Source: Bacteroidota bacterium
Lineage (GTDB): Bacteria; Bacteroidota; Ignavibacteria; Tepidaquicellales; Tepidaquicellaceae
Assembly: GCA_018266845.1 (NCBI GenBank)
Contig: JAFDZO010000002.1
Span: 1-64,000 of the forward strand
Length of the DNA stretch: 64,000 nucleotides
Reading direction: 5' to 3'
Shown here: piece after piece, positions 8,580 through 17,950 of the stretch
How the letters are laid out: each line of letters opens with the position of its first letter
Position numbering within the stretch: position 1 is the stretch's first letter
Program-made: the position numbers and the translations under genes
The notes under the pieces: model-generated
Databases searched by the model: none
The model's input: the letters and a program-made list of their open reading frames with translations, nothing else
Told to the model about the DNA's origin: nothing

Positions 8580-9491
8580 ATGACAGAAATAATTACAGAT
8601 ATTGATTTAGCGGCGGAAGAGATTCTGAATGGGAATATTGTCGGACTGCCGACAGAGACCGTGTATGGACTCGGTGCGAATGCGCTTAATCAGGATGCCG
8701 TAATAAAAATTTTTGAAGCGAAGGAAAGGCCGAGATTCAATCCTTTGATTGTGCATTTATTTGATACAGAAGAGCTGGATAAATATGCAGATGAGATACC
8801 GCAAAATTTTTTCAAGCTCTATGAAAAATTTTCACCGGGACCTATTACCTACGTTTTAAAAAAGAAAAAAATTATTCCTGATATTGTAACGGCGGGCAAT
8901 GAAACTGTTGCCGTGAGATTTCCGTCTCATAATATATTCAGAGAACTGCTGAAAAAAGTGAATGTTCCGATAGCTGCACCATCGGCGAATCGGTTTGGTA
9001 GAATCTCACCGACCTCTGCCGAAGACGTAAAAAAAGAGATGGATGGCAGAATAAAGTATATTCTTGAAGGCGGGTTTTCCGATGTGGGAATTGAATCAAC
9101 CGTTGTTGATTTATCCGGCGAAACACCTGCTGTATTAAGACACGGATTTGTAAGCGAGGAAGAGATACAAAGTGTAACAGGAGAGACAATCAAACCGGAA
9201 AGCGGTAAAATTCATTCCCCGGGAATGCTTTTAAATCATTATGCGCCAACGACTCCGCTTGTGATTGTCGAACATATTAACGAGCTTGAAAAATTTGAGG
9301 GAAAAAATTACGGAATACTTGACTTGAATAAATATCACGATTTAAAAGAAGCTGCAAAACATTTATTTTTCGATTTAAGACGCCTGGATGAAAAAGGGTT
9401 TGAACTTATTCTTGCAGCTAAAGTAAAAGATGAAGGAATAGGTATAGCAATAAACGACAGATTAGAAAAAGCGCGTCACAAAAATATTTAA
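8580..9491 (+). CDS. tsaC: L-threonylcarbamoyladenylate synthase (Sua5/TsaC)
   Basis: A 303-aa enzyme that makes threonylcarbamoyl-AMP from threonine, bicarbonate and ATP, the first step of t6A37 tRNA modification. The YrdC/TsaC core spans about residues 1-190, with VGLPTETVYGLGANA (22-36), the KRxR-like KERPRFNPL and the SPxPxT-like FSPGPITYVLK. The remaining ~100 residues form the Sua5-type C-terminal domain introduced by SPGMLLNHYAPTTP. The length fits the longer Sua5 form rather than the short E. coli TsaC. The next gene begins 2 bp after the stop, suggesting an operon with the propeller and VWA genes. Confidence 0.93.
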   Translation: MTEIITDIDLAAEEILNGNIVGLPTETVYGLGANALNQDAVIKIFEAKERPRFNPLIVHLFDTEELDKYADEIPQNFFKLYEKFSPGPITYVLKKKKIIPDIVTAGNETVAVRFPSHNIFRELLKKVNVPIAAPSANRFGRISPTSAEDVKKEMDGRIKYILEGGFSDVGIESTVVDLSGETPAVLRHGFVSEEEIQSVTGETIKPESGKIHSPGMLLNHYAPTTPLVIVEHINELEKFEGKNYGILDLNKYHDLKEAAKHLFFDLRRLDEKGFELILAAKVKDEGIGIAINDRLEKARHKNI

Positions 9492-9493
9492 TA

Positions 9494-10738
9494 ATGCCCG
9501 AAAGAATAGTAATTGAATTTCCCAAAGATGAAAAAAAAGATAACGAACGTATTGAAATAGATTTTCAGGACGAAGTTCAGGTATTGCCGAAAATCAACCA
9601 TGAGGAAATTCAGAGGAAAAATATTGAGGAAGCTAAAATAAACTCTTTTTATAAGGGCAGTGCGAATCTTAACGGATTTTATAAAAGCGATTTAAAATTT
9701 CCCGAAGGAATAGACAAAAGCTTCAGAAGAAAATTCCATCTGGAGATTAAAGATAGTTTTTTAAATTCAATTCTTGAAAGCAATAAGTGTTTTATTTTAA
9801 CTTCTATTTCAGGCAACGTTTATTTTATTGACAGGTTTGATTTTTCTATAAAAAATAAAATTTTTATTGAGGAAAATGTTTTTGAGAAGACAGGAATTGT
9901 GTTTGAGAACAGAATATTTATAAACTCGGTAAAAAATATTTTTGAGTTTAAAGAAGAAGATGAGATATTTTATGAAACGGTATATTCAAGCGAAAGAGAT
10001 TTTTTTATATGGAGCAGTCTTAACAGATATAAAAATTTAATTTTATTTCTGGAATATAATCCTGACTCAAAGAAAGCCCTGCTTAAAATCATTGATACGG
10101 CAAATCATTTTTCTATAACTGAGTTTGAATTTACTTCAAATGAATTCCTTTCAGAAAGCATCTGCGTAGGTGAGGGAATGGCTTATATATTAAACGATGA
10201 CAAAGTGCTTGTGCTTGATTTAATGACGATGGATTTTAAAGAAGTAAAAATTGAAACACCGGGATTTACGACTTCACACTTTCTATTTCAGAATTACAAA
10301 ATGTTTTTTATTAAGGATTTGCAGGAGCTTTTTTATCTAAGCTCATCTTCAAAAGAAACAAATTACAAATACAGCGGAATAAAACTCAACTATGTAAACT
10401 CGCTTTGCGGATACGGCGAAAATATTTTTATCGGGACGATTGACGGATGGAAGTGCTACAAAAATAACGGATTGCTTGTTTATTCCTTCGATGACGAATA
10501 TGAAAATAAAGTCGAGTGCTGCAATGAAAATGTTGTGGTGATTGTTAAAAATAATAAATTTGTAATTCATAATCTGAACAGGTTTCAGGAAGCGGAAAGC
10601 AGAACTGTCTCTTCTCAGGGAAGAGATGAATGCGACGACATTATTTCCGTTATCATCAGTTATAATAATTTAATTGTACTAACTAAAGACGGGATTATCG
10701 AGCTTTATTCCGACGATAACCTGAACATTCATGTATAA
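9494..10738 (+). CDS. Unknown protein, beta-propeller-like
   Basis: A 414-aa protein without signal peptide or membrane segment. The first ~60 residues are highly charged (IVIEFPKDEKKD..). From about residue 85 onward short beta-rich segments recur (for example ILTSISGNVYFIDRFD, GYGENIFIGTIDGWKCYK, LIVLTKDGIIELYSD) with the rhythm of a WD/PQQ-like beta-propeller of about seven blades, though no family signature is conserved. It starts 2 bp after tsaC and overlaps or abuts a VWA gene, so it is probably made together with that protein. Function is not recognisable. The presence of a gene is well supported by length, coupling and codon use. Confidence 0.75.
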   Translation: MPERIVIEFPKDEKKDNERIEIDFQDEVQVLPKINHEEIQRKNIEEAKINSFYKGSANLNGFYKSDLKFPEGIDKSFRRKFHLEIKDSFLNSILESNKCFILTSISGNVYFIDRFDFSIKNKIFIEENVFEKTGIVFENRIFINSVKNIFEFKEEDEIFYETVYSSERDFFIWSSLNRYKNLILFLEYNPDSKKALLKIIDTANHFSITEFEFTSNEFLSESICVGEGMAYILNDDKVLVLDLMTMDFKEVKIETPGFTTSHFLFQNYKMFFIKDLQELFYLSSSSKETNYKYSGIKLNYVNSLCGYGENIFIGTIDGWKCYKNNGLLVYSFDDEYENKVECCNENVVVIVKNNKFVIHNLNRFQEAESRTVSSQGRDECDDIISVIISYNNLIVLTKDGIIELYSDDNLNIHV

Positions 10739-10742
10739 TAAA

Positions 10743-12383
10743 ATGAAAAGATTTTTTGTTTTAATATTTTTATTTGCTTCACTTGTTGCCAAAGCGCAGG
10801 AAAGTAATAACTTTGTTTTTCTCTTTGATAATTCGGGGAGCATGTCGGGTTATTACAGAGAATCAAACAGCGCATTCAAGCTCTTTGCCAGAGCTTTGAT
10901 GAAAAATTCCATTAAGGAAAAAGATAATGCAAGTGTGATGCTTTTTACTAAAAGCGACCCGAAGAGAAAGATAGAATCACCGAAAACAATTTTCAATGGA
11001 GGATATAAAGATTTTAATGCAGAAGGCGTGATGAAAAATTTTACGCTGATGAGAGGAAGCGATGGTGAGTTCGGTACAACGGATTTAATTGAAGCGCTCG
11101 ATAAGGGAATAGAAACTTTCAAAGGCGATGCAGGTGTTATCTGGCTGGTAACGGATAACATAAACGATAACAGCGGAAGCGGGGACTCATCTTATTTTAA
11201 CACACTTTCTTTTTATCAGAGATTAAGAAACGATAATAACATAAGGAAGATTTTATTATACCCCATTCCCGAAAAAGTTACTGAAGTCGGATATACTTCG
11301 CTTGGATATGTTGTGTATGCAATAGTATATTCGAAAGAAAATTTATCTCAGAAACAGTTAGAGGGATATGACAAACTTATTCGCGAAGCGGGAATAAAAC
11401 AGAAAGCAATTACACTAAAGCCGCAGGATATAGGTACAATTGTTCTGCAGCCGAGAGTTGCATCGGGAAAAATTGCAGAGGGTAAATTATATTTCGATGG
11501 AAAAACTTTGCGAGGATTTGGATTTGAAGAAGGCGAGAAAGTAAGGGAGACTTTCAATGATTTATCTCTGAAGTCAAATCTTTATCCTTATATTATTAAA
11601 AGCGCAAACCTCAATGTTCATCTTGAGGATTTTAAATCTTCCGATTACTCCGTAAAATCATTAGGCACTCAGCAGATAACGCCTTCCACCGTAAGCAATG
11701 TTTCCCCGGAAGGTGAGGTAACGGGCTTTACGTTGATTTTTAATCTGCCGGAAATAACGCCTACATTTTCATTCAATACAATATTCAAAGAAGATTTTTC
11801 CATAGGCGGAAATCTTGTGCTTGAAGTTTCACAGACGGATATTCTACTTGACCAGAATTATATAAACAGTTTTAAGGACTTGTTTGCTCTGCAATCAATT
11901 CCTGAAATTTTCCAGCCGTCGCTGAAGGATAAAAAAATTGTTACGACAATTCCGCTTGAGATAAAAATGAAGTACGGTCCATGGAGATTGTTTGTTCTTA
12001 TCGGATTAATAACAGTGATTGTGCTGATACTTGTTTTTCTTGTGATAATGGTAATGAAGAAGAAATGCTTTACTCTTGTGATTGATAACAGAGACGAACA
12101 GGATATATGTCTTAGCGCGTTTTCATCATACAATGTTTCTTATAATTATTCGCTTAATCTTGGCGTTCTAAAAAAGAGCTTATTCGGCAAAGTGAAATTT
12201 ATTTACTCCAAGTTTACAACTGAACCCGGTAGAACGGTAATGATGAGCGATAATTTGTCAATTCCGGTTGAGTATGAAGATGAGAATTTGAGAAAGACAT
12301 CAGTTCAGATAATGATTAAAGAAACGGATGGTAAGTCTTCCGAAAGCTCGTTTTCAGGTAGCGGTGATGGCGGCATCTATTAA
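10743..12383 (+). CDS. VWA-domain protein, exported and membrane-anchored
   Basis: A 546-aa protein from the ATG at 10743; an in-frame ATG at 10731 would add four residues and overlap the upstream gene. It starts with a signal peptide (MKRFFVLIFLFASLVAKAQ). A von Willebrand A domain follows with MIDAS residues DNSGSMS, the threonine in GTTDLIEALD and the aspartate in WLVTDN. A middle beta-rich region leads to a strong membrane helix (about residues 413-438, LIGLITVIVLILVFLVIMV) and a ~100-residue tail that would be cytoplasmic. The fold indicates metal-dependent protein binding in the periplasm. Coupling with the upstream propeller-like gene suggests a two-protein system of unknown role. Confidence 0.8.
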   Translation: MKRFFVLIFLFASLVAKAQESNNFVFLFDNSGSMSGYYRESNSAFKLFARALMKNSIKEKDNASVMLFTKSDPKRKIESPKTIFNGGYKDFNAEGVMKNFTLMRGSDGEFGTTDLIEALDKGIETFKGDAGVIWLVTDNINDNSGSGDSSYFNTLSFYQRLRNDNNIRKILLYPIPEKVTEVGYTSLGYVVYAIVYSKENLSQKQLEGYDKLIREAGIKQKAITLKPQDIGTIVLQPRVASGKIAEGKLYFDGKTLRGFGFEEGEKVRETFNDLSLKSNLYPYIIKSANLNVHLEDFKSSDYSVKSLGTQQITPSTVSNVSPEGEVTGFTLIFNLPEITPTFSFNTIFKEDFSIGGNLVLEVSQTDILLDQNYINSFKDLFALQSIPEIFQPSLKDKKIVTTIPLEIKMKYGPWRLFVLIGLITVIVLILVFLVIMVMKKKCFTLVIDNRDEQDICLSAFSSYNVSYNYSLNLGVLKKSLFGKVKFIYSKFTTEPGRTVMMSDNLSIPVEYEDENLRKTSVQIMIKETDGKSSESSFSGSGDGGIY

Positions 12384-12500
12384 TTTAACCACAGATTACG
12401 CAGATTGTTTCACAGAGTGCACAGATTATATTAACAATAAAAAAAACTGAAATTCTCTGTGTTTTCTGTGTGTTATATCTGTGTCTTCTGTGGTTAAATT
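12382..12500. repeat. Inverted repeat of the CCACAGATT/TCTGTGG type
   Basis: AATTTAACCACAGA (12382-12395) is the perfect reverse complement of TCTGTGGTTAAATT (12487-12500). Inner copies of CACAGAG (12411-12417) and CTCTGTG (12455-12461) also pair. The repeat begins within the stop region of the VWA gene. The remaining spacer to the enolase gene (12501-12655) is AT-rich and presumably carries its promoter, but no clear motif was assigned. Confidence 0.7.
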
Positions 12501-12655
12501 TCCCCAATTTTTTATCTGCAAAATAACACTTCTCGATTGGTCAAACTCTGTAATTTCAATGTTTAAGTCGAAATTATCCCTTTCTTTGTGAATTGTTTTC
12601 CCTTGATTATTAAGTTATTTTACATATTCTCATAAATTAACCATTCTATTTATAA

Positions 12656-13942
<1,287 letters not shown>

Positions 13943-13957
13943 AAACGAATTAACGAT

Positions 13958-13998
13958 AAACGTCTCTTATTATGAAGTAAGAGACGTTTGTATTTTTA
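13958..13998 (+). terminator. Rho-independent terminator after eno
   Basis: AAACGTCTCTTA (13958-13969) pairs perfectly with TAAGAGACGTTT (13978-13989), and GTATTTTT follows. It separates eno from queA. Confidence 0.85.
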
Positions 13999-14014
13999 AA
14001 ATATATTACAATAA

Positions 14015-15049
14015 ATGAAACTTTCACAATTTAAGTACCCTATTCCAAAGAATCTGATTGCAAAAGCACCAAAATCACCCCGTGATATGGCTAAGATGAT
14101 GGTATTGAACAGAGAAGATGAATCTATTCTAACTTCAAAATTTAAAAGCGTAATTGACTACATCAATGAAGGCGATGTAGTTGTATTGAACGACTCGAAA
14201 GTTTTTCCTGCGAGAATGTTCGGAACAAAGGAAAAAACCAGAGCAAAGATTGAAGTATTTTTGCTGAGACAATTAAACGCTGAAGAAAATATCTGGGACG
14301 TAGTTGTTGACCCTGCAAGAAAAGTAAGAATAGGAAACAGAATATTTTTCAATAAGAATCTTTATTGTGAAGTAATAGATAACACAACTTCCAGAGGAAG
14401 AATTGTAAGATTTAATGTAACGGAAGATTTTTCCAAAGTGATTGATAAGCTTGGTAAAACTCCGCTTCCTCCTTACATAAAAAGAGAGCCGACTGAAAAA
14501 GATAAGGGAGATTACCAGACAGTGTTTGCAAAGAACGTGGGTTCGGTAGCTGCCCCTGCATCAGGACTTCATTTTACTCCCGAACTTTTAAAGAAGCTGA
14601 AAGATAAAGGCGTTAAGATTGCATATATCACTCTGCATGTTGGTTTAGGAACATTCAGATTAGTGGAAGTTGAAGATTTATCGAAGCACAGAATGGATTC
14701 CGAATATTTTGAAATCACAAAAGAGAATGCCGATATAATTAACAATGCTGTTTCCAAAAAAGGAAAAATTGTTGCAGTGGGAACATCGGTTGCGAGAGTT
14801 CTTGAGGCAAACATAGTTACGACTAAGAGCATAAGGTTCGGAAAAGGCTGGACGGATAAGTTCATTCATCCGCCGCACACATTAAGAGTTGTTGATAAAC
14901 TGATTACAAATTTCCAGCTGCCGCAGAGCACACTGCTTATGCTTGTATGTTCATTTGCGGGCAGAGATTTTGTAATGAAGGCATATAAGAGAGCGATAAA
15001 AGAGAAATACAGATTTTATGCATACGGCGACGCAATGCTTGTAATATAA
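14015..15049 (+). CDS. queA: S-adenosylmethionine:tRNA ribosyltransferase-isomerase
   Basis: A 344-aa QueA, the normal length. It transfers the ribose of SAM to 7-aminomethyl-7-deazaguanine in tRNA, the penultimate step to queuosine. Recognisable segments are YPIPKNLIAKAP at the N terminus, DVVVLNDSKVFPARMFG, KTPLPPYIKR, VAAPASGLHFTPELL, ITLHVGLGTFRLVEVEDL and the C-terminal TNFQLPQSTLLMLVCSFAG. No other queuosine genes occur nearby. It lies between two terminators and so is probably monocistronic. Confidence 0.97.
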   Translation: MKLSQFKYPIPKNLIAKAPKSPRDMAKMMVLNREDESILTSKFKSVIDYINEGDVVVLNDSKVFPARMFGTKEKTRAKIEVFLLRQLNAEENIWDVVVDPARKVRIGNRIFFNKNLYCEVIDNTTSRGRIVRFNVTEDFSKVIDKLGKTPLPPYIKREPTEKDKGDYQTVFAKNVGSVAAPASGLHFTPELLKKLKDKGVKIAYITLHVGLGTFRLVEVEDLSKHRMDSEYFEITKENADIINNAVSKKGKIVAVGTSVARVLEANIVTTKSIRFGKGWTDKFIHPPHTLRVVDKLITNFQLPQSTLLMLVCSFAGRDFVMKAYKRAIKEKYRFYAYGDAMLVI

Positions 15050-15066
15050 AAATTTATTGTTAACGG

Positions 15067-15101
15067 AAGGGCGGAGCTATTGCTATAACTTCGCCTTTTT
15101 T
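15067..15101 (+). terminator. Imperfect terminator hairpin after queA
   Basis: A G-rich arm around GGGCGGAGCTAT pairs imperfectly with ATAACTTCGCC, followed by TTTTTT. It lies just after the queA stop codon and before ispD. Confidence 0.6.
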
Positions 15102-15147
15102 GTTTTGTTAAATTCTTTCAAAAGAATTTTCTTCTTTTCATTGCTAA

Positions 15148-15819
15148 ATGAAACACATCTTAATCATACCCGCTTCGGGTACAGGCACCAGGTTCGGTTC
15201 GGCTACTCCAAAACAATTTTTAAAAATTCAGGGAAAAGAAATCATTGCTCATACGATAGAAAAATTTCATTCGGTTAAGCTTATTGATGAAATTTACATA
15301 GCGTCGCAGACTGAAAATTTTGAATTGCTGAAAAAAATTATCACAAAAAATAATTTTAAAAAAGTAAAAGGACTTGTAGAAGGCGGCGAAACAAGACAGG
15401 CATCGGTATATAATGCGATAAATTCTATTGAAGCAAACAAAAGCGATATAATTCTTGTGCATGATTCAGTGCGACCGTTTATTTCAAAAAAGCTTATAAC
15501 TGATTTAATAAAGGAATGCCATTCTTCCGGCGGAGTAATTCCGGGAATAAAAATATCAGATACAGTCAAACGGACCGATGAAAAAGGGTTTATAGTAAAA
15601 ACTCTCCCCCGAGAAAATTTATGGACGGTGCAGACTCCGCAGGTATTCCGGTATGATATTTTAAAAAACTCATTAGATAAAGCAGTTGTCAAAAATTTCT
15701 GGGGAACAGATGAAGCTGCAGCGGTTGAATTTGCAGGTTATCCTGTTAAGATTATTGACGGTGAGAAAGCTAATATAAAAATTACGCATAAAGTGGATTT
15801 GAAGCATTTTAATCGCTGA
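15148..15819 (+). CDS. ispD: 2-C-methyl-D-erythritol 4-phosphate cytidylyltransferase
   Basis: A 223-aa IspD, the third enzyme of the MEP isoprenoid pathway: it joins CTP and MEP to give CDP-ME. The nucleotide-binding loop is PASGTGTRFGSATPKQF (residues 8-24); further motifs are ILVHDSVRPFIS, VKRTDEKG and ENLWTVQTPQVFRYD, with the C-terminal GTDEAAAVE. The first residue of the usual AAGxGxRMG loop is changed to PAS, a minor variant. ispF and ispG are elsewhere in this window, so the pathway genes are scattered rather than fused as IspDF. Confidence 0.95.
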   Translation: MKHILIIPASGTGTRFGSATPKQFLKIQGKEIIAHTIEKFHSVKLIDEIYIASQTENFELLKKIITKNNFKKVKGLVEGGETRQASVYNAINSIEANKSDIILVHDSVRPFISKKLITDLIKECHSSGGVIPGIKISDTVKRTDEKGFIVKTLPRENLWTVQTPQVFRYDILKNSLDKAVVKNFWGTDEAAAVEFAGYPVKIIDGEKANIKITHKVDLKHFNR

Positions 15820-15893
15820 TTACACTGATTGTTTATGATTGTAATGATTTAATTTTTCGTTTCAATCATTTCTAATCAACGCAATCAATGATT
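15811..15893. repeat. Degenerate inverted repeat over the ispD stop codon
   Basis: The 20 bases from 15811 (AATCGCTGATTACACTGATT) and those from 15874 (AATCAACGCAATCAATGATT) are an imperfect inverted pair, about 15 of 20 positions. The left arm covers the last codons and the TGA of ispD. Confidence 0.5.
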
Positions 15894-15951
15894 AAAAATG
15901 TAAATTAACTTTAACAATTATTATACTTACTTTTGCTTTAATATTTAATAA

Positions 15952-16983
15952 ATGCAAAAAAATAAAAGCTTAATATATATTGTTTCTCATTCGAGTAAGG
16001 TTTTGAAAAACAATCCGCTCGGAGATTCGCATGAGAGAGAGTTTCCTGTTTATCTCCCACCTTCATATTATTCGTCAGAGAAAAAATATCCGGTGGCATT
16101 TTTAATTTCGGGATTTACGGGGACGGGATTCAACAATTTAAGCTATGGTTATTTAAGCGAGAACATTCAGCAAAGATTAGACAGGCTTATAAAGACGGGC
16201 AAGATGAAAGAAATGATAGTTGTAATGCCTGACTGCATAACAAAATACGGAGGCAGCCAATATATAAACTCGACTGCAACAGGGCGTTATGAAGACTACA
16301 TTATAAAAGAGCTTGTTCCTTTTATTGATGAAAATTTCAGAACGATTCCGGGAGCAAACTCAAGAGCTATCTGTGGAAAGTCGTCAGGCGGTTACGGGGC
16401 TATGACTCTTGCAATGAAAAATCCTAATACATTCGGACTTATGTGTACGACGGCAGGCGATGCGTATTTTGAGTACTGCTACAAAAATGATTTTTGTTTT
16501 TTTATAAATGAAATTGAAGGATACGGCAAAGGTGATAAAGGCGTTGTTAACTTCATTAAGAATGAAATAAATTTTAATCAGCCTAAGCCGAAGTCATTCC
16601 ACAATATAATTAACACAATCGGAATGGCAAGCTGTTACTCGCCCAATCCTGCAAATATGAAAACGAAGGGATATAATTTCGATTTACCTATAGATTTGGA
16701 AACAGGCGAACTTAGAAAAGATATCTTTAATAAGTGGCAGAAGTTCGACCCGGTAAATCTTGTAGCTAAGTACAAAAATAATTTAAAGAAGCTGAAGCTT
16801 ATTTTTATAGATGCAGGGAAATCCGATGAGTTCGGCTTGAACATAGGCGCAAGAATTTTTTCTGCCAGATTAAAAAAGCACGGTATAAAACATTTTCACG
16901 AAGAATTTAAGGGCGGACATTTTAATGTTCAGTTCAGATACGATAGAACTTTTGAAATGATTTCAAAACACATTAAAGGTTAA
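15952..16983 (+). CDS. Esterase, alpha/beta hydrolase (esterase D-like)
   Basis: A 343-aa alpha/beta hydrolase of the putative esterase (esterase D/Fes-like) family. The nucleophile elbow is GKSSGGYGA with the serine near residue 144. The acid is likely the aspartate in FIDAGKSDEFG and the histidine the one in KGGHFNVQF near the C terminus, giving a complete Ser-Asp-His triad. There is no signal peptide, so it is cytoplasmic. The substrate is unknown. The next gene starts 4 bp after its stop codon, so the two are co-transcribed. Confidence 0.85.
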   Translation: MQKNKSLIYIVSHSSKVLKNNPLGDSHEREFPVYLPPSYYSSEKKYPVAFLISGFTGTGFNNLSYGYLSENIQQRLDRLIKTGKMKEMIVVMPDCITKYGGSQYINSTATGRYEDYIIKELVPFIDENFRTIPGANSRAICGKSSGGYGAMTLAMKNPNTFGLMCTTAGDAYFEYCYKNDFCFFINEIEGYGKGDKGVVNFIKNEINFNQPKPKSFHNIINTIGMASCYSPNPANMKTKGYNFDLPIDLETGELRKDIFNKWQKFDPVNLVAKYKNNLKKLKLIFIDAGKSDEFGLNIGARIFSARLKKHGIKHFHEEFKGGHFNVQFRYDRTFEMISKHIKG

Positions 16984-16987
16984 ATCA

Positions 16988-17947
16988 TTGGAACCAATAG
17001 TAATTTCAACATGGAAACACGGACTCGCTGCGAATGAAGCAGCATATGAAATTTTGAAAAAAGGCGGTAACTCTCTTGATGCAGTAGAAAAGGGAGTAAT
17101 AGTTGCCGAAGATGACCCTACTGTTTTAAGTGTCGGCTATGGCGGTTTGCCTGATGCAGACGGAAGAGTTACTCTTGATGCTGCCATAATGGATTGGAAA
17201 GCCCGAATAGGTTCTGTGATTTGCGTTGAGAATATAAAAAACCCTATTTCACTTGCGCGCTTAGTCTTGGAAGATACAGAGCACACGATTTTAGCAGGGG
17301 ACGGAGCATATGATTTTGCAATAAAGAACGGTTTCAAAGCGGAGAGCCTGATGACAGAAAACTCTATCCGCAGATTTAACGAATGGAAGGCTGCGGGCGG
17401 TAACAGACCGGAGGAAATTCACACAGATGATTTTGCAATTTTAAAAAGAAAAGCAGATTCGGTTAATGACGACGGAAATCACGATACAATAGGAATGGTT
17501 GCGCTTGATAGAGACGGGCATATTTCGGCATCATGCACAACTTCAGGTATGGCGTGGAAGATGCACGGAAGAGTTGGCGATAGTCCTATTCCCGGCAGCG
17601 GACTTTATGTTGACGGTGAGGTAGGCGGAGCAGCATCTACGGGCAGAGGCGAAGAATGCGTTCGCGCATGCGGTTCATTTTTGATTGTGGAATATATGAG
17701 ATTGGGAATTTCTCCTATGGAAGCATGTAAGATTGCATGTGAAAGAGTTATTAAGTTAAATCTGCTTTCCAGCAAAAACAGAGACCATATATTTCAGGTA
17801 GGATTTATTGCTCTCAACATAAAAGGCGAGTACGGCGCATACAGTGTAAGAAACGGATTTCAATATGCAGTTTATAATAACAAAGGCAATCAGTTAGTTG
17901 ACAGCCAGTATTCACTGGATGAAGAATATATAATAGAAGATTTATAA
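16988..17947 (+). CDS. Asparaginase family 2 / N4-(N-acetylglucosaminyl)-L-asparaginase-like Ntn hydrolase
   Basis: A 319-aa N-terminal-nucleophile hydrolase related to glycosylasparaginase and isoaspartyl peptidase. The autocleavage and nucleophile site is NHDTIGMVALD, where the threonine becomes the new N terminus of the beta subunit. GGNSLDAVEKG and the substrate-binding GRVGDSPIPGSGLYVD and ASTGRGEE segments match the aspartylglucosaminidase branch. There is no signal peptide. It begins at TTG 16988, 4 bp after the esterase gene and without a good alternative start, which implies translational coupling. In this branch the enzyme releases aspartate from N-linked GlcNAc-Asn; use on other amides cannot be excluded. 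Confidence 0.9.
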   Translation: MEPIVISTWKHGLAANEAAYEILKKGGNSLDAVEKGVIVAEDDPTVLSVGYGGLPDADGRVTLDAAIMDWKARIGSVICVENIKNPISLARLVLEDTEHTILAGDGAYDFAIKNGFKAESLMTENSIRRFNEWKAAGGNRPEEIHTDDFAILKRKADSVNDDGNHDTIGMVALDRDGHISASCTTSGMAWKMHGRVGDSPIPGSGLYVDGEVGGAASTGRGEECVRACGSFLIVEYMRLGISPMEACKIACERVIKLNLLSSKNRDHIFQVGFIALNIKGEYGAYSVRNGFQYAVYNNKGNQLVDSQYSLDEEYIIEDL

Positions 17948-17950
17948 ATA

